DNA from: Gemmatimonadota bacterium
Lineage (GTDB): Bacteria; Gemmatimonadota; Gemmatimonadetes; Gemmatimonadales; Gemmatimonadaceae
Length of the DNA: 64,000 nucleotides
Assembly (NCBI GenBank): GCA_021324635.1
Contig: JAJPIS010000118.1
Span: forward strand, 17,751 to 81,750
Reading direction: 5' to 3'
Each line of letters opens with the position of its first letter. The first letter of the stretch is position 1. Positions 25,087 to 34,317 of this stretch are shown here, one piece after another. The notes under the pieces were generated by a model. The model saw nothing but the letters and a program-made list of their open reading frames with translations, was not told the origin of the DNA and did not search any database. The position numbers and the translations under genes were made by a program.

Positions 25087-25211
25087 CGGTGCGTGAAGAC
25101 TAGTAAGCCGCCGGCCATCGTGCTACACCCGGGGATCGTCGCCCGGTCGCACCGGCCGCGCCCGTCGCGCGCGCCCCGCTGTCGTCTTTACGCTGGCGTC
25201 CTACGCTGGCG

Positions 25212-25976
25212 TCAGACCCGGAATGCCGACGGGCAGATGTCGGCGAGCACGCAGCGTTCGCAAGCGGGGGCGCGCGCGGCGCACACGCGGCGGCCGTGGA
25301 AGATCAGGAGATGGGAGATGAGTGTCCAATCCTCGCGCGGGATGAGCGTCATCAGTGTCTGCTCGACCTTCACCGGGTCGGTGTCGGCCGTGAACCCCAG
25401 CCGGATCGCGAGTCGCCCCACGTGCGTGTCGACGACCACGCCCTCCGTGTGGCCGAAGGCGTTCCCCAGGACGACATTCGCCGTCTTGCGGCCAACGCCC
25501 GGCAGATGGACGAGGTCGTCCATGCGCTCCGGGACGGCGCCGCCATGCCGCTCGACGAGCGCCCGCGCCATCCCGATCAGGCTCTTCGCCTTGGACCGGA
25601 AGAACCCCGTGCTCCGGATGATCTGCTCCAGCTCGGCCGGATCGGCCTCCGCCAGTCGCTCGGCGTCGGGGTAGCGCGCGAACAGCGCCGGCGTCACCAT
25701 GTTCACGCGGACGTCCGTCGTCTGCGCGCTGAGGATCGTCGCTACCAACAGCTGAAAGGGGCCACGAAAGTCGAGCTCGGTCCGCGCGTCCGGATACTCG
25801 CCACGCAGGCGCTCGAGCACCGTGAGCGCCTGCTGCCGGCGCTTCGCGCCCCTGAGCACCGCCGGCCGCCGCCGGGTCGCCGCCGGTGACACGCCACGTT
25901 TGCGGCGGCGGTGCGGTGTCGGGGCGCGCCGGCGGCCGTCGTGGGGCTCAGCGGCACCACCGTCGGACGCCGTCAC
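25212..25976 (-). CDS. nth: Endonuclease III (DNA glycosylase/AP lyase)
   Basis: Base-excision repair enzyme removing oxidised pyrimidines. The helix-hairpin-helix is [20 protein letters not shown], with the catalytic Lys in this block; the catalytic Asp is in [15 protein letters not shown]. The C-terminal 4Fe-4S ligands are C-x6-C-x2-C-x5-C in [17 protein letters not shown]. The GTG at 25976 overlaps the preceding gene's TAG by one base and yields 254 residues with a basic N-terminal extension ([13 protein letters not shown]). A GTG at 25892 would give 226 residues, nearer the usual length, and is a real alternative. Confidence 0.93.
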   Translation of the reverse strand: MTASDGGAAEPHDGRRRAPTPHRRRKRGVSPAATRRRPAVLRGAKRRQQALTVLERLRGEYPDARTELDFRGPFQLLVATILSAQTTDVRVNMVTPALFARYPDAERLAEADPAELEQIIRSTGFFRSKAKSLIGMARALVERHGGAVPERMDDLVHLPGVGRKTANVVLGNAFGHTEGVVVDTHVGRLAIRLGFTADTDPVKVEQTLMTLIPREDWTLISHLLIFHGRRVCAARAPACERCVLADICPSAFRV

Positions 25977-26473
25977 TACCCGTCGCTCTCCGGGTGCGCC
26001 GTCGCGATGCCGGCGTGATGACGGAGCGTTCCGATGAGCTCGTAGAGTTGCCGCTCCGTCAGCTCGATCTCCTGGGCGGCGCCGTCGGCGTCGAGCAGGC
26101 CGGCCCGCATCGAGATCGCGACCTGGTTCATGTACTTCACCTTGGCGAGGATGTCCTCGGTGGCGCGGCGCAGGCGGTGGTACCGTCGCTTCTCGGCCAA
26201 CGCGCGATGGTACCGGCGGACCAGGTCTTCCGGCCGAAGGCGAGTCGCCATCGCGAGCACCTCCGAGATCGTGCGGCCGGGGAGCGGACCACGATCGGGG
26301 AAGCCCGCGTCGTCCCACGCCTCGTCGGCAAACCAGAGCCGGCCAACGTACTCGATGCCGTCGTGTGCCGTCCGGAGCGACACGCTGAACCGCCGGCCGT
26401 CGACCTCGACCGTGCCGATCGACATCGGCTCCGGTTCCTGGGGCTCGCGGCGAGCGCGGGAAGGGGTCGTCAT
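25976..26473 (-). CDS. Hypothetical protein with helical C-terminus
   Basis: About 165 residues, not recognised. The N-terminal part looks like a small beta domain ([20 protein letters not shown], then [20 protein letters not shown]). After [20 protein letters not shown] it is helical and charged, ending [20 protein letters not shown]. There is no signal peptide or membrane helix. It lies between the alpha/beta hydrolase and nth on the same strand with a 10-base and a 1-base-overlap junction, so the three are likely co-transcribed. Codon use is normal for the window. Confidence 0.7.
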   Translation of the reverse strand: MTTPSRARREPQEPEPMSIGTVEVDGRRFSVSLRTAHDGIEYVGRLWFADEAWDDAGFPDRGPLPGRTISEVLAMATRLRPEDLVRRYHRALAEKRRYHRLRRATEDILAKVKYMNQVAISMRAGLLDADGAAQEIELTERQLYELIGTLRHHAGIATAHPESDG

Positions 26474-26483
26474 GGCAGAGACA

Positions 26484-27440
26484 TCATGCGTGGTCGGCCG
26501 ACCCGGCGCGAGTACCGGGCGCACTCTGGGACGACGCCTCGGGCGCCAGGGGGAGGAGCGGCATCAGGAACCGTTCGATGGCGGCGAAGAGCGGCTCCGG
26601 CCGCTCGATGAAGGGCACATGCCCGGCCCCCTCGAGGACGACGAGCTCGGCGCCCAGTGCGTCGGCGGCGGCCCGCGACGAGGCCAGCGGGATGGGATCC
26701 TCGCGCCCGTGGACGACGAGCGCCGGGATCCCGAGCCGGGCCCGAGCGCGGGCGAGCGCCGGGAGCAGGTCGTAGGCATCGAGGCTCTCCCACACCGAGC
26801 GCTGGACGCGCTCCACGACCCGGAAGGGCGTGAGCTGGTGCGCCATCTCGGGGTCGGCGAAATAGCCGGCGACGCTCAGCTCGAATGCGCGCTGGCGGTA
26901 GGCCGCAGGGTCTCGCTCGCGCAGCCCGGACGCGGCGAGGTCGGCGCGGGCGCGCCGGATCGGCTCGCGCTCACCGCGCCGGAGGAACGCGGCCTCGAAC
27001 GCCGCCCGATACTCGCGCGTCACGGCGGCCGGATCGATCAGGACGAGCCGGCCCGGCGGCCGGAGCGATGGGTCGGCGACCGCCTCCGCGACGTAGAGCA
27101 TCGCCAGGAGCCCGCCCCACGAGTACCCGACGATCGTCGGCTGCGCGGGCGCCAGCTCCCGGACGACGGCCGCCAGGTCGTCGACCTGCGTGCGCCAGGT
27201 CACACGCTCGCGCGCGTCGCTCCGCGATTGGCCGCCACCCCGCTGATCGTAGAAGAGCAGATCGTAGCGCTCGCCCAGCCGGAGCATCTGCGGCAGCAGA
27301 TAGCGATGGTCGGCGCCCGGCCCGCCGTGCAGCACCAGCAGTCGCGGGGTTCCGACCACTCCGTATGCGGCCCAGTACAGCGGGACGGCCGTCGTCTGCG
27401 TGTAGCCGGTCTCGCGCGGCGCAGGGATCGGGGGAGCCAC
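26484..27440 (-). CDS. Alpha/beta hydrolase, proline iminopeptidase-like
   Basis: A 318-residue alpha/beta hydrolase. The oxyanion-hole motif is LLVLHGGPGADHRYLL, the FYDQRGGGQS block is typical of prolyl aminopeptidase (S33) relatives, the nucleophile is Ser in VGYSWGG, the acid is Asp in VHGREDPIP, and the base is His in EGAGHVPFIE. No signal peptide, so cytoplasmic. It is 13 bases downstream of the DUF5916 gene on the same strand. The reaction may be removal of N-terminal proline or hydrolysis of a small ester or amide; the motifs do not decide. Confidence 0.9.
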   Translation of the reverse strand: MAPPIPAPRETGYTQTTAVPLYWAAYGVVGTPRLLVLHGGPGADHRYLLPQMLRLGERYDLLFYDQRGGGQSRSDARERVTWRTQVDDLAAVVRELAPAQPTIVGYSWGGLLAMLYVAEAVADPSLRPPGRLVLIDPAAVTREYRAAFEAAFLRRGEREPIRRARADLAASGLRERDPAAYRQRAFELSVAGYFADPEMAHQLTPFRVVERVQRSVWESLDAYDLLPALARARARLGIPALVVHGREDPIPLASSRAAADALGAELVVLEGAGHVPFIERPEPLFAAIERFLMPLLPLAPEASSQSAPGTRAGSADHA

Positions 27441-27453
27441 GCGGGAAAGGTAA

Positions 27454-30294
27454 CTATCTCCCGACCCACCAATCCATCTTGATCACGAAGATGTTGTCCG
27501 CCGGGGAGCGGAAGAGGAGCCCGCGATCGCGCCCCAGGGCGAACGTGGCGGCATCGCCCACCAGCGCATCGTCGGAACGTCGCTGCTGCCAGACGAAGTA
27601 GAGCGTCGATCCGGACCGGTATTCCCACCGGAGAACGGCGTTCCCGCGCAGCGAGCGGGTGTTGAAGTCGGGGTTCGCGATCGCGAATGCCCCGGGCGTC
27701 GCCCCGGCGCCTCCGCAGACCGGAGCGGTGCTCCCCGGCGGACCCGACGGATCGATGCAGTAGCTCCCGTCCGGCTGCCGGCGGATGCTTCCCACATCAC
27801 GCCCGTAGATGCTCGTGTGCAGTTGCCGCGGATGGTCGAACTGCTTGAACGCGGTGTAGTGTCCGCTCGCGAAGAAGGGCTGCGCGTACACGTCGAGCGC
27901 GAGCGTCGGAGTGAACGCCACCGAGAGACGCGTGTCGAGCGACAGGGACGTCTCACGCAGGGATGCGAAGACGTATCGCGTGTCACCGAAGAACGGCGTG
28001 GGCTGCCCGGCGACGGCCGTGTCGTACTGCTGACCCGTGCGCAGGACATCGAGGGTCGGCCCGAAGCTCAGCGAGACGTTGGCCGCCGGCTTGATCAGCG
28101 CCGTGATCTGCGGGGTGATCTCCTGCCCGGGCTGATCGATGCCGATGTTGCCCTCGACCGTGCCGTTCAACACGAACCACTTGCGCGGGTCGGTGCTCAC
28201 GGTGAGCGCCGCGTCCTGATACCCGCGGCGCTTCACCACCGGCCCTCCCCGCGTCAGTTGATCGTCCATCACGGTCGGGTGATAGATGTAGAAGCCCTTG
28301 ACACCCCAGTAGTTCAGGAAGGTGACGTTGAGGAACGCCTGCCCCTGGAGGTCGGTGCGATCCCCATCGTAGTTGTGCTGGGTCTGGCCGCCGAGGATCG
28401 CGAAGATGCTGCGATACCATGAGCCGGGGATCGTCCACTGCCGGGCGACGTTGGCGCTGTTCCAGATGTAGCCCGCCCGGCGGAGGAAGGCGAGGTCGTT
28501 GACCTCGAAGCCCGGGCTACGATAGTTGGTGGCGGTCTCCCAGAGCCAGTCGCCGTTGTCCTTGCCCAGGCGCAGGTAGCCGCCGTAGCCGCGCAGCGAC
28601 GTCGCCGTCGAGTCGTACCGGGTGTCGAACAGTCCGCCCCCGACGGCACGCCGGTCCGGCCGCTGGAAGTAGTGCGCGCTCGACCGCTCGGTGAGCAGGA
28701 TCGACTGCGGCGTTCCGCCCACGTCCGACAGGGCGAAGTTCCCCATCAGCGAGTAGTGCCGGTTGGCCCAGGTGGTGAAGAAGTCCCCGCCCAACGCTTC
28801 GGCGTGGCGGTGGAGGCTGTCAGCGAGGATGGGGTTGTCCAGGTTCCGCACGGTCGAGGTGAGCATCCCGCCGACGACGGTTGCCCCGTCACGAAAATCG
28901 CGTTTGACACGCGCCACGAGATAGTTGGACAGGGGCTCCATCGGCACCGTCCGGCGGGCGCTGTCGAGTCCCATGGTGTACGTCCCGTTCTCCTGGTTGG
29001 TGACGGCGTCGAGCAGCCCCACGGTGTAGTCGCGCGCGCGCCCGGTCACCTTGGCTGCCCCGATGATGTTGGTGTTCGTCGGGACATCGGCGTACGCCGC
29101 AATGTCGCTGTAGTAGGTGCCGAGCTGTGGGGCGCGGCCGACGCGGCGCGAGTAGAACAGGCCGAGCGCCTCGATGTTGCTACAGAACATGCAGTTGAAC
29201 CCACCGAAGTCGAACGCGGCCGCCCCCGACACGAAGAACGGGCGCTTCTCGGGGTAGAAGGTCTCGAACGCGCTCAGGTTGACGACGGCCGGGTCGACCT
29301 CCACTTCGCCGAAGTCGGGATTGATGGTCGCATCGAGGGTCAGGTTCGAGCCGACCAGGTAGCGCACGTCGCCGCCGCCCCGCAGGGCGTTCCGGTGGAT
29401 GTGATTGAGCGGGTCGCCGGCGTTTCCGGCGTTGCCTTCCGTCTGCCCCGAGAGGTAGGGCAGTAGCTCGAGCTCCCGTGGCGGTCGGAGCAGCACCAGC
29501 CCGTCGAGGTGCCCGTACGTGGCCGGGCCGGTGTCCTCATCCCGCCGGGCGAACGCCCACTCGTCGCGCTCGTTCAGCCGGTCGATCGTGCGCACGATCT
29601 GGAGTCCCCACGTTTGCGGGGCGTCCCGGGCCACGAACCGGAGTTGGGAGAGCGGGATCCGGATCTCGGCCGTCCACCCGGCGGAGTCGATGCGCGTCGC
29701 CTCCGTCCAGATCGGGTCCCAGGAGGCATCGAGGTTACTGCCGCCCGCTCCGAGCGCGTCGCCGAACACGCCCGCCGGATTGACCTCGAAGAGCGCCCGG
29801 GTGCGGTGGTCGTGGTAGGGATCGAGGATGATCGTGAGCTTGTCGGACGTCAGTTGTGACGCCTGGCCGTTGTCGAGATCGAGCTGCTGGTCGCGCCGCG
29901 CGACCCGGGACCGGACGCCGCGCGCGCCGAGTGTGTCGTACATGCGCGCGCCGATGTAGATCGCGTCCGCGTCGTACAGCACGCGGACCTCCGTCCGCTG
30001 GGTCGCTGGGGCGCCCTCGACGGGCTGGGTTTGCCGGAAGGTCGTGATCGGCGTGGCCGCGCTCCACGCCGCCTCGTCGAGCCGGCCGTCGATGGTGATC
30101 GGGCCCGTGCGTCGGGCCGCGTGCGCGACGGGGGGCGGCACCACGTGACCCGAGACGGCGACAGCCGCCCCCGATCCGGGCGCCGCCTGCCCCCGAGCCG
30201 TCCCACTCGTCGCCAGTACCAGAGCGGCCGCGAGCTGCCAGGCGGCGGCCCGGACCGGCGGCAACGATCGTGATCGGTGGGACTCGGTCGACAC
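27454..30294 (-). CDS. DUF5916 outer-membrane protein with CBM9-like N-terminal domain
   Basis: About 946 residues. After a signal peptide (WQLAAALVLATSGTARGQ) comes a carbohydrate-binding-like domain (GPITIDGRLDEAAWSAATPI, then YIGARMYDTLGARG; about 60-240). This is followed by DUF5916 (NLTLDATINPDFGEVEVDPA, ETFYPEKRPFFVSGAAAFDF) and many beta strands consistent with an outer-membrane barrel. It ends in the typical alternating barrel segment (STLYFVWQQRRSDDAL, then IFVIKMDWWVGR). Such proteins are common in Gemmatimonadota and Bacteroidota; the substrate is unknown. It is probably the first gene of a run continuing to the hydrolase 13 bases downstream. Confidence 0.88.
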   Translation of the reverse strand: MSTESHRSRSLPPVRAAAWQLAAALVLATSGTARGQAAPGSGAAVAVSGHVVPPPVAHAARRTGPITIDGRLDEAAWSAATPITTFRQTQPVEGAPATQRTEVRVLYDADAIYIGARMYDTLGARGVRSRVARRDQQLDLDNGQASQLTSDKLTIILDPYHDHRTRALFEVNPAGVFGDALGAGGSNLDASWDPIWTEATRIDSAGWTAEIRIPLSQLRFVARDAPQTWGLQIVRTIDRLNERDEWAFARRDEDTGPATYGHLDGLVLLRPPRELELLPYLSGQTEGNAGNAGDPLNHIHRNALRGGGDVRYLVGSNLTLDATINPDFGEVEVDPAVVNLSAFETFYPEKRPFFVSGAAAFDFGGFNCMFCSNIEALGLFYSRRVGRAPQLGTYYSDIAAYADVPTNTNIIGAAKVTGRARDYTVGLLDAVTNQENGTYTMGLDSARRTVPMEPLSNYLVARVKRDFRDGATVVGGMLTSTVRNLDNPILADSLHRHAEALGGDFFTTWANRHYSLMGNFALSDVGGTPQSILLTERSSAHYFQRPDRRAVGGGLFDTRYDSTATSLRGYGGYLRLGKDNGDWLWETATNYRSPGFEVNDLAFLRRAGYIWNSANVARQWTIPGSWYRSIFAILGGQTQHNYDGDRTDLQGQAFLNVTFLNYWGVKGFYIYHPTVMDDQLTRGGPVVKRRGYQDAALTVSTDPRKWFVLNGTVEGNIGIDQPGQEITPQITALIKPAANVSLSFGPTLDVLRTGQQYDTAVAGQPTPFFGDTRYVFASLRETSLSLDTRLSVAFTPTLALDVYAQPFFASGHYTAFKQFDHPRQLHTSIYGRDVGSIRRQPDGSYCIDPSGPPGSTAPVCGGAGATPGAFAIANPDFNTRSLRGNAVLRWEYRSGSTLYFVWQQRRSDDALVGDAATFALGRDRGLLFRSPADNIFVIKMDWWVGR

Positions 30295-30606
30295 GGCGAT
30301 GCGAGGGACGATGGTGGGGTGCAGGCGCGCGCACGGCGGCGTGCGCGGCGGCGTGCACGCGTGAGGAGTGGGACGTCCGGGTGACGATCCGACGTGGCGA
30401 ACTGACGGGGAGCGCCCGCCGAGGGCCAGCCGGAGCGGGACCGTCCGTTGGATAGCCGCCGCCCGGGGAAGGTTTGCACCGGCTCGGCTGGATCGTCCTC
30501 AAGAACGATGGTTCACTCACGCTCGCTCGGCGGGAGCCTCCGGGCTCGCGCCGCGCAGCGTTTCCCGGTCGGCGGCCGGTAGGCCGCCCAGGTCGTCCAG
30601 CCTCCC
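30295..30606. other. Divergent intergenic region, no gene seen
   Basis: This 312-base stretch separates the start of the DUF5916 gene (minus) from the HEAT-repeat gene (plus). Open frames across it give only Arg-rich shadow translations. It must contain both promoters, but I could not pick convincing -35/-10 pairs. Confidence 0.6.
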
Positions 30607-32064
30607 GTGGATTACGCTCTCGCGTTCGCCCGCCACTTCTCCCGCCTGGTCTGGTTGCTCATGGACCAGCCGGACGCCCTCGACGAGCAGAAGGCGGCGC
30701 TTCGTGCGCTCGTCACGCTGTCGGAGCAGGGCCCGGTGGCGATGAAAGTCGTGGATGGCCAGCTCGCCGTGAACGGCGAGGTGCTGCCGCCGGCGCTCAC
30801 CGGTGTGCAGGCACTGCGGACGCTGTTCGTCGGCCATGCGGTGGCCGAGATGCTGGTCGACATCGGCGCGCAGCCGGCGGACCTGGTCGGGACGGCCCGC
30901 GTCCTGGCGACGGTCGCGGTCACCGGCGACGACGGGCGCGAGGTCGACAGCAAGCTGCGGGCGATCGCGCCGCGGTCGGTCCGGGTGGTCTTCCGCCGCA
31001 CGACGGCGGAGGTCGACCCGCACATGGTGCAGGCGTTCACGGCCGTCGACCAGCCGCACAGCACCGCCGATCAGGCGTTCGTCGAGCTCGAGGCCGCGAC
31101 CTCGTTGAGTGCGGCGTCACGCCTACTGGATCAGATCATCGTCTCCGTCGAGGAGCACACGCGCGCCAACGACGGGCCGGCGGCGGCCGACGCGCTCGCC
31201 AAGGTCGTCGCCGCCGAGGCCGCGCAGACCGACCCCGAGCTCAAGCGGGCGTTCGCTGCGGCCGTGCGCCGGCTCTCCAAGCCGACGGCCCTCCGCGCCG
31301 TGGCCGCCGTCCTGCCGCGCCGCCGCGACCGGATCGACGACTACCTGGCCGTCCTCGCGCGCACCGGCGACGCCGGCGCCGAAGCGCTGATCGAGCAGCT
31401 CACGGCCGCCCAGGCGCTCTCCGAGCGCCGCATCTTCTTCGACGCGCTCGTGCGTCTCAAGGCCGGGACGGCGACGCTCATCCACATGCTCGGCGATCCG
31501 CGGTGGTACGTCGCCCGCAACGCCGCCGACCTGCTCGGTGAGCTCCGCGCCGTCGAGGCGGACGGGCGGCTCGCCCAGCTCCTCACGCACGAGGACGAGC
31601 GGGTCCGCCGCGCCGCCGCCCACGCCCTCGGCAAGCTCGCCACGCCGGCGGCGCTCGCCGCGCTCCGCAAAGCGCTCGTGGACCCGCTGCCGGACGTTCG
31701 TGCGCTCGCCGCCGGCGGGCTCGCGATCCGCCGGGGCGCGCCCTCGGCCGGCACACTGCTCCGGGCGCTGGAGGACGAGGCCGACGGTGAGGTGCAGCTC
31801 GCGATCCTGCGGGCGCTCGGCCGCGTGGGGACCGCCGAGGCGGTGCTCCGACTGGCGAAAGCGGCAGAGCAGAGCCCCAATCCCTTCAAGCGGAAGACGT
31901 CGACCTACCGCATCGCGGCCATCCAGGGCCTCGGCGAGGCTCGCACGCCAGCCGCCCTGGCCGCCCTCCAGAGCTTCGCCGGCGATCGCGATCGCGAGGT
32001 TCGCGAGGCGGTCGCCCGCGCCCTCGCCGCCGCCGCCAAGCCCGAGCCGACGACTCTCGCGTAA
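30607..32064 (+). CDS. HEAT-repeat protein
   Basis: About 485 residues, GTG start. The N-terminal half is unrecognised and helical with a beta segment (AMKVVDGQLAVNGEVL). From about residue 290 there are consecutive HEAT/armadillo-type repeats: TLIHMLGDPRWYVARNAADL, LLTHEDERVRRAAAHALGKL, ALVDPLPDVRALAAGGLAIR, then ALEDEADGEVQLAILRALGR and SFAGDRDREVREAVARALAA. No signal peptide. HEAT arrays are protein-binding scaffolds; the partner is unknown. It converges on the M42 peptidase gene with a 24-base gap. Confidence 0.85.
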   Translation: MDYALAFARHFSRLVWLLMDQPDALDEQKAALRALVTLSEQGPVAMKVVDGQLAVNGEVLPPALTGVQALRTLFVGHAVAEMLVDIGAQPADLVGTARVLATVAVTGDDGREVDSKLRAIAPRSVRVVFRRTTAEVDPHMVQAFTAVDQPHSTADQAFVELEAATSLSAASRLLDQIIVSVEEHTRANDGPAAADALAKVVAAEAAQTDPELKRAFAAAVRRLSKPTALRAVAAVLPRRRDRIDDYLAVLARTGDAGAEALIEQLTAAQALSERRIFFDALVRLKAGTATLIHMLGDPRWYVARNAADLLGELRAVEADGRLAQLLTHEDERVRRAAAHALGKLATPAALAALRKALVDPLPDVRALAAGGLAIRRGAPSAGTLLRALEDEADGEVQLAILRALGRVGTAEAVLRLAKAAEQSPNPFKRKTSTYRIAAIQGLGEARTPAALAALQSFAGDRDREVREAVARALAAAAKPEPTTLA

Positions 32065-32069
32065 CACCG

Positions 32070-32089
32070 GGGCGCGGCCGCCGGCGCCC
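32070..32089. terminator. Possible bidirectional terminator hairpin
   Basis: GGGCGC and GCGCCC flank an eight-base loop between the convergent HEAT-repeat and M42 peptidase genes, touching the latter's stop. The stem is short and there is no T-run, so support is weak. Confidence 0.35.
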
Positions 32090-33156
32090 TACCGCGCGGT
32101 AAAATCCGTCTGCGCCGTGATGGCCCGACACGCCGCGGCGAGCAGCTCGGCGGTCCTGTCCAGATCCTCGAGACTCACCATCTCGTTCGGCGAGTGCATG
32201 TAGCGGTTCGGCACCGACACGAGCGCCGTCGCCACCCCCTCGCGGGCGATGTGGATCGCATCGGCATCGGTGCTCGTGTCCCGACCCGCCGCATGCATGC
32301 TGTACGGGATCCCGGCACGCGCGGCCGCATCGCGCAGGACGTCGAGCAGCACCGGCGAGATGATCGACCCGCGCGTGAGCACCGGTCCGCCGCCCAGCTT
32401 GTGCTCGCCGAGCTCCTTCTTCTCCACGCCCGGATGGTCGGTCGCGAACGTCACATCGACCACGATCGCCGCCCGTGGCTCCACGCCGAACGCGCTCACC
32501 AGCGCACCGCCGCCGTGGTACGCGATCTCCTCCTGCGTCGTCGCCACGGCCGCGACCCGCGCTTCCCCCGGGGACTCGGCGTAGCGGCGAAGGGCCTCGA
32601 GCACCACGAAGGCCCCGATCCGGTTGTCGATCGAGCGCGAGACCAACCGCTGGTTGGGTAGATCGACGCTCCGCGAATCGACGACCGCCGGATCGCCCAC
32701 GGTGACCCGCGTCTCGGCTTCGGCGCGCGTGCCGGCGCCGATGTCGATCCAGAGGTCGGTGAGCTTCGATGCCCGCTCGCGATCCTCCGACTTGAGGAGA
32801 TGGATCGGCTTCTTGCCGATCACGCCGACCACGTCACCGCCGCGGGCCAGGATCCGGACCCGCTGCCCGACGAGCACCTGGGCGTCCCACCCGCCGATCG
32901 CGCCGAAGTACAGGTAGCCGTCATCGTCGATGTACGTGACGATGAGGCCGATCTCGTCGATGTGCCCGGCCAGCATCACCGTCGGTGCGCCCCCCGGGTT
33001 GACGGTGGCGATGCTGTTACCGGCGACATCGCCGCGCACCGTGGCGAAGGTACGCGCCCGCTCGCGCCAGACGCGCGCGGGGGCGGCCTCGAACCCGGAC
33101 GGCCCAGGCGTGTCCAGCAGCGTTTTCAGGAACGCGACCGCATCGGGGGCGAGCAT
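32089..33156 (-). CDS. M42-family metallo-aminopeptidase (FrvX/glutamyl aminopeptidase type)
   Basis: A 355-residue dinuclear-metal peptidase, cytoplasmic. Metal and catalytic positions appear in LAGHIDEIGLIVTYID (first His-x-Asp), RSIDNRIGAFVVLEAL (bridging Asp), TTQEEIAYHG (catalytic Glu and metal Glu), and VDVTFATDHPG (Asp), with the last His in NRYMHSPNEMVSLEDL. These match the M42 family, which forms large tetrahedral aminopeptidase particles that degrade peptides. It is followed 13 bases before by a cobalamin-binding-like gene on the same strand, to which it seems functionally unrelated. Confidence 0.93.
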   Translation of the reverse strand: MLAPDAVAFLKTLLDTPGPSGFEAAPARVWRERARTFATVRGDVAGNSIATVNPGGAPTVMLAGHIDEIGLIVTYIDDDGYLYFGAIGGWDAQVLVGQRVRILARGGDVVGVIGKKPIHLLKSEDRERASKLTDLWIDIGAGTRAEAETRVTVGDPAVVDSRSVDLPNQRLVSRSIDNRIGAFVVLEALRRYAESPGEARVAAVATTQEEIAYHGGGALVSAFGVEPRAAIVVDVTFATDHPGVEKKELGEHKLGGGPVLTRGSIISPVLLDVLRDAAARAGIPYSMHAAGRDTSTDADAIHIAREGVATALVSVPNRYMHSPNEMVSLEDLDRTAELLAAACRAITAQTDFTAR

Positions 33157-33169
33157 CCGGCAAACCTAA

Positions 33170-34300
33170 TCAGTCGTGGCCGGTGCGATCGACCTCCCCC
33201 GACACCGTCGCCGCGGGCACGGCCGCTGACGGCACGGCGGCTCGAGGCATGGTCGGCGCCGGCATGGCCGCTGACGGCGCCGCCGCTGACGGCATGGTCG
33301 GCGCCGGCATGGCCGCTGACGGCACCGCCGCTGACGGCGTGGTCGCCGCCGGCGGCGTCGGGACCGGTACCGCCTCGGTGCGCGCCGGCGTCGGGAAGAG
33401 CATCGGGTGCAGCAGGGCCGCGATCACCTCCACGCCCCGTACGAGACGCGGGCCCGGACGGCTGGTGAGGGCGTTCGCGTCGAGCGCCCACACGGCCCGC
33501 GCCCGTGCCCATCGCCATTCCGGTCGCGCCAGCAGCCGGTCGGCCGTGTCGGCCGCGCGCGCCGCGTCGTACCCGCAGGGTGCAACGATCAGCACCTCGG
33601 GATCGGCCGCCTCGACGGCCGACGCCGCCACGGCCACGGAATGCGCCCCCGCGGTCGCCAGCACTTCGCGGCCGCCGGCGCGGCGCACCATCTCGGGCAC
33701 CCAATGTCCGGCGGTGTAGAGTGGCTCGGGCCACTCGAGGACCGCGACGCGTGGTCGGGGCGCGGCGGCCGCGCGCAGGCGCTCGTGCACGGCGAGGAGC
33801 CGCGCGCGCAGGGAGGCGGACAGCGCCGCCCCCCGCTCCGGGATGCCGAGCGCGTCGGCCACGCGCACGATGTCCTCCAGGACGCCGTCGAGCGTGGTCG
33901 CCGCCAGGCTCAGCGTCGCCGCCGGCGGGGAGAGATCCGCCGCGAGCGCCCGCACGTCTCCTTCCCGCACCGCGCACACGTCGCAGAGCGCCTGCGTCAG
34001 CAGCAGATCGGGGCGGAGCGCGCGAATCCCGTCGGCGTCGAGCGTGAACAGCGGCAGTCCGTCGGTCGCGCAGGCGTGCACGGCGGCATCGACCACGGCC
34101 GCCGGCCCGTCCGGGATCCGCGACGAGGTCACGCGCCGCCGTCCGGTCGCACCGGCGGTCGCACCGGCCGCCTCATGCGCCGGGTCGTCGCATTCGTGCG
34201 TGATGCCGACGAGGTTCGCGGCGGCGCCGAGCGCGGCGACGATGTCGGTGGCGGCGGGGAGAAGGGAGATGACGCGCACGGGGTCGGTCACGGGCCGCAT
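33170..34300 (-). CDS. BtuF-like cobalamin-binding protein with repetitive C-terminal tail
   Basis: About 376 residues related to periplasmic-binding proteins of the BtuF/TroA type: VRVISLLPAATDIVAALGAA, VGITHECDDP, LRPDLLLTQALCDVCAVREG, PRVAVLEWPEPLYTAGHWVP and NALTSRPGPRLVRGVEVIA. There is no signal peptide, so unlike BtuF itself it may be cytoplasmic, as in many soluble relatives annotated as cobalamin-binding. The last 60 residues are a Pro/Ala/Ser/Met repeat coded by 45-bp tandem units. The ATG at 34300 is chosen; a longer start at 34330 would lie inside a palindromic repeat element and is probably artefactual. Confidence 0.8.
   Translation of the reverse strand: MRPVTDPVRVISLLPAATDIVAALGAAANLVGITHECDDPAHEAAGATAGATGRRRVTSSRIPDGPAAVVDAAVHACATDGLPLFTLDADGIRALRPDLLLTQALCDVCAVREGDVRALAADLSPPAATLSLAATTLDGVLEDIVRVADALGIPERGAALSASLRARLLAVHERLRAAAAPRPRVAVLEWPEPLYTAGHWVPEMVRRAGGREVLATAGAHSVAVAASAVEAADPEVLIVAPCGYDAARAADTADRLLARPEWRWARARAVWALDANALTSRPGPRLVRGVEVIAALLHPMLFPTPARTEAVPVPTPPAATTPSAAVPSAAMPAPTMPSAAAPSAAMPAPTMPRAAVPSAAVPAATVSGEVDRTGHD
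33216..33357. repeat. 45-bp tandem repeat in the tail of the BtuF-like gene
   Basis: Two nearly identical 45-base units start at 33246 and 33291, with partial copies on both sides. On the minus strand they code for PSAAMPAPTMPSAAAP-type sequence. The units are in frame, so copy-number changes would only lengthen the tail. Confidence 0.85.
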
Positions 34301-34317
34301 CGCGGGTCGATCACGGC

